A stretch of DNA of 64,000 bases from Phycisphaerales bacterium (GTDB lineage: Bacteria > Planctomycetota > Phycisphaerae > Phycisphaerales > UBA1924), in NCBI GenBank assembly GCA_020849105.1, contig JADLGW010000048.1, positions 83,382 to 147,381 on the forward strand. Direction: 5' to 3'. Numbering within the stretch: the stretch's first letter is position 1; the number at the start of each line of letters is the position of its first letter. Both the position numbers and the translations under genes were made by a program. Below the pieces are notes generated by a model. It was not told where the DNA came from. It made no database searches and saw only the letters and a program-made list of their open reading frames with translations. Positions 62,841 to 64,000 of the stretch are shown one piece after another.

Positions 62841-63468
62841 TGCGCTCCTGGCCCCGCAGTTCGAGGACCGCGCCCAGCAGCACGAGTCGGCCGCGCTGGG
62901 CATGTGGGTCTTCCTGACCAGCGAGGTGATGCTCTTCGGCGGGCTTTTTACCGCGTACACGATCTACCGGACGCTCTACCCCCATGACTTCGCGGCCGCC
63001 AGCCCCCGTCTCTACGAATCCATCGGCGCCACCAACACGGCCATCCTCATCGTGAGCAGCCTGACGATGGCCCTGGCCGTGCGTGCCGCTCCCACGGGGG
63101 CGCGCCGCGCCACGACCCTCTGGCTCTCCCTGACCGTGCTGCTGGGCCTGGCCTTCCTGGGCTTCAAGGCCCTGGAGTACGGCCTGGACTACACCGAGCA
63201 CCTCGTCCCGGCCGTGAACTTCATCCCGCCGCCGGGCGCCGACCCCGGACCGGCCGAACTCTTCATGGTCTTCTACTTCATCATGACCGGGCTGCACGCC
63301 GTCCACGTCACCTGCGGCATCGCGATGATCGCGGGCCTCGCCGCCGCGTCCGCTCGCCGGCGCCCGATCGAACGCCTCGCCAACACGATCGAGATGACCG
63401 GCCTGTACTGGCACCTCGTGGACATGATCTGGATCTTCCTGTTCCCGCTCCTCTACCTGGTGAAGTGA
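62833..63468 (+). CDS. coxC: Cytochrome c oxidase subunit III
   Basis: 211 residues from the ATG at 62833, overlapping the ctaD stop by eight bases. Five membrane helices: [89 protein letters not shown] and [18 protein letters not shown]. The E-V and HxVH motifs are typical of the short five-helix form. Confidence 0.95.
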   Translation: MADALLAPQFEDRAQQHESAALGMWVFLTSEVMLFGGLFTAYTIYRTLYPHDFAAASPRLYESIGATNTAILIVSSLTMALAVRAAPTGARRATTLWLSLTVLLGLAFLGFKALEYGLDYTEHLVPAVNFIPPPGADPGPAELFMVFYFIMTGLHAVHVTCGIAMIAGLAAASARRRPIERLANTIEMTGLYWHLVDMIWIFLFPLLYLVK

Positions 63469-63743
63469 TGACGCGCGTCTCAACCATCCGGGCGTATGTC
63501 GCGGTCGCGGCCGCACTCCTGATCCTGCTCGCGGCCACCTCGCTCGTGGCCCGGCTGGACCTTGGCGCCATGAACGTGCTCATCGCGCTCGTCATCGCCG
63601 CCGTCAAGGCCGGGCTGGTCGCCACCTTCTTCATGCACCTGCGGACCAGCAGCCCCCTCATGCGCATCTTCGCGGGCACCGGGCTGCTGTGGCTGGGCAT
63701 CATGATGGCTCTGTCGCTGAATGACTACCTCACGCGGTCCTGA
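63468..63743 (+). CDS. coxD: Cytochrome c oxidase subunit IV-family protein
   Basis: 91 residues from the ATG at 63468, sharing one base with the coxC stop (TGATG); a GTG one codon earlier would give the operon's usual 4-bp overlap. Three hydrophobic helices: IRAYVAVAAALLILLAATSL, ALVIAAVKAGLVATFFMHLR (the K-x-x-L-V-x-x-F-F-M-H-L motif of this family) and IFAGTGLLWLGIMMALSLNDY. Last recognised gene of the operon. Confidence 0.9.
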   Translation: MTRVSTIRAYVAVAAALLILLAATSLVARLDLGAMNVLIALVIAAVKAGLVATFFMHLRTSSPLMRIFAGTGLLWLGIMMALSLNDYLTRS

Positions 63744-64000
63744 GGCGGCATGGCTGGTCCCGGGCCTCCCTTCCACATGTCTGATCGCATCGCGTGAACG
63801 AGCCGGACCCTGTTCCCTCCGCCCCGCCAACCGCTGGGTAGACACGGGGCCCGGGTCACGGGACGGGGCCGGGGGAGGAAGCGGGGCGAACCGGGCGAGG
63901 CGCAGGAGCAGGGAGGCGGCTCGGCGCGCGGTCTCGCGGGAGCGGCGGCGGAGTTCGCCGTGGCGGGGGCTGCCGGGGTCGGCGGCGGCGCGGGACTCCT
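63744..64000. other. End of window after the oxidase operon
   Basis: No gene with family features was found. A minus-strand open frame enters from the right edge (reading ..HGELRRRSRETARRAASLLL..) and continues over the operon's end; it could be the tail of a gene outside the window, but codon content is not convincing. No clear terminator hairpin was seen after the coxD stop. Confidence 0.3.

Noticed and set aside
63846..64000. Partial gene at the right edge
   Set aside because: The minus-strand frame is open but shows no family pattern and is typical of high-GC non-coding frames.

Overview
The window reads as a chromosomal segment of a GC-rich (about 70%) planctomycete-type bacterium, most likely class Phycisphaerae. 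The main clues are three secreted proteins ending in the tandem Cys-rich dockerin-like repeats (..DCNGDGxxNLxDFGCFxTKFALGCP) typical of that class, a PEP-CTERM-like sorting tail, duplicated ExbD-type genes beside large TPR-like proteins, an alternative complex III operon, and many short palindromic repeats. Genes are densely packed and 4-bp ATGA/GTGA start/stop overlaps are common. No phage, transposase or CRISPR array was seen.

Layout. 1-7332 (+): two ExbD-like proteins and three exported or membrane proteins in one overlapping operon. 7370-7750: stand-alone tRNA-binding domain protein. 9713-7760 (-): ECF sigma factor, putative anti-sigma factor and exported helical protein. 15977-9898 (-): two M14 zinc carboxypeptidases and a trypsin-like protease, all with dockerin-like tails. 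16080-20395 (+): gamma-glutamyltransferase, NrdR, lipoprotein, an orphan CoA-transferase subunit A and a small membrane protein. 22822-20397 (-): metB-hom, preceded by a structured leader that can bury the ribosome binding site. 23274-33480: small exported proteins, a deoxyhypusine-synthase-like protein, an NDUFA9-like reductase, short asparaginase, MotA/MotB, RpoZ, CoaC-like flavoprotein and tRNA-Ser(CGA). 33549-36340 (-): RidA, aldehyde dehydrogenase and an atypical SDR. 36398-38511 (+) and 45516-42030 (-): the four-step histidine utilisation pathway (hutG-hutI, and hutH, hutU), split around a lipid kinase, a methionine aminopeptidase and a 1.4-kb repeat island. 45622-45875: decayed cation/proton antiporter. 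48175-45944 (-): UbiD-family decarboxylase carrying a 14-residue tandem repeat. 48189-50886 (+): methyltransferase and ABC transporter. 51131-52388: DUF2934 protein and a LuxR-type response regulator. 52505-63743 (+): one operon for alternative complex III (ActA, B, C-D fusion, E, F) and a caa3-type cytochrome oxidase, which together would carry electrons from quinol to oxygen.

The most unusual signal is a set of short palindromic repeats. One family (GTCGGCTC-TCC-GAGCCGAC) lies in frame inside hutI and five times inside the ubiD-like gene, each time encoding VGSESRP, and also abuts the hutU stop codon. A different palindrome lies inside an in-frame insertion in the CoA-transferase gene. Further families sit directly at the 3' ends of the SDR, hutH and gamma-glutamyltransferase genes. 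This resembles the palindromic elements known to insert into Rickettsia genes, but I do not recognise these families. The second unusual item is the metB leader RNA.
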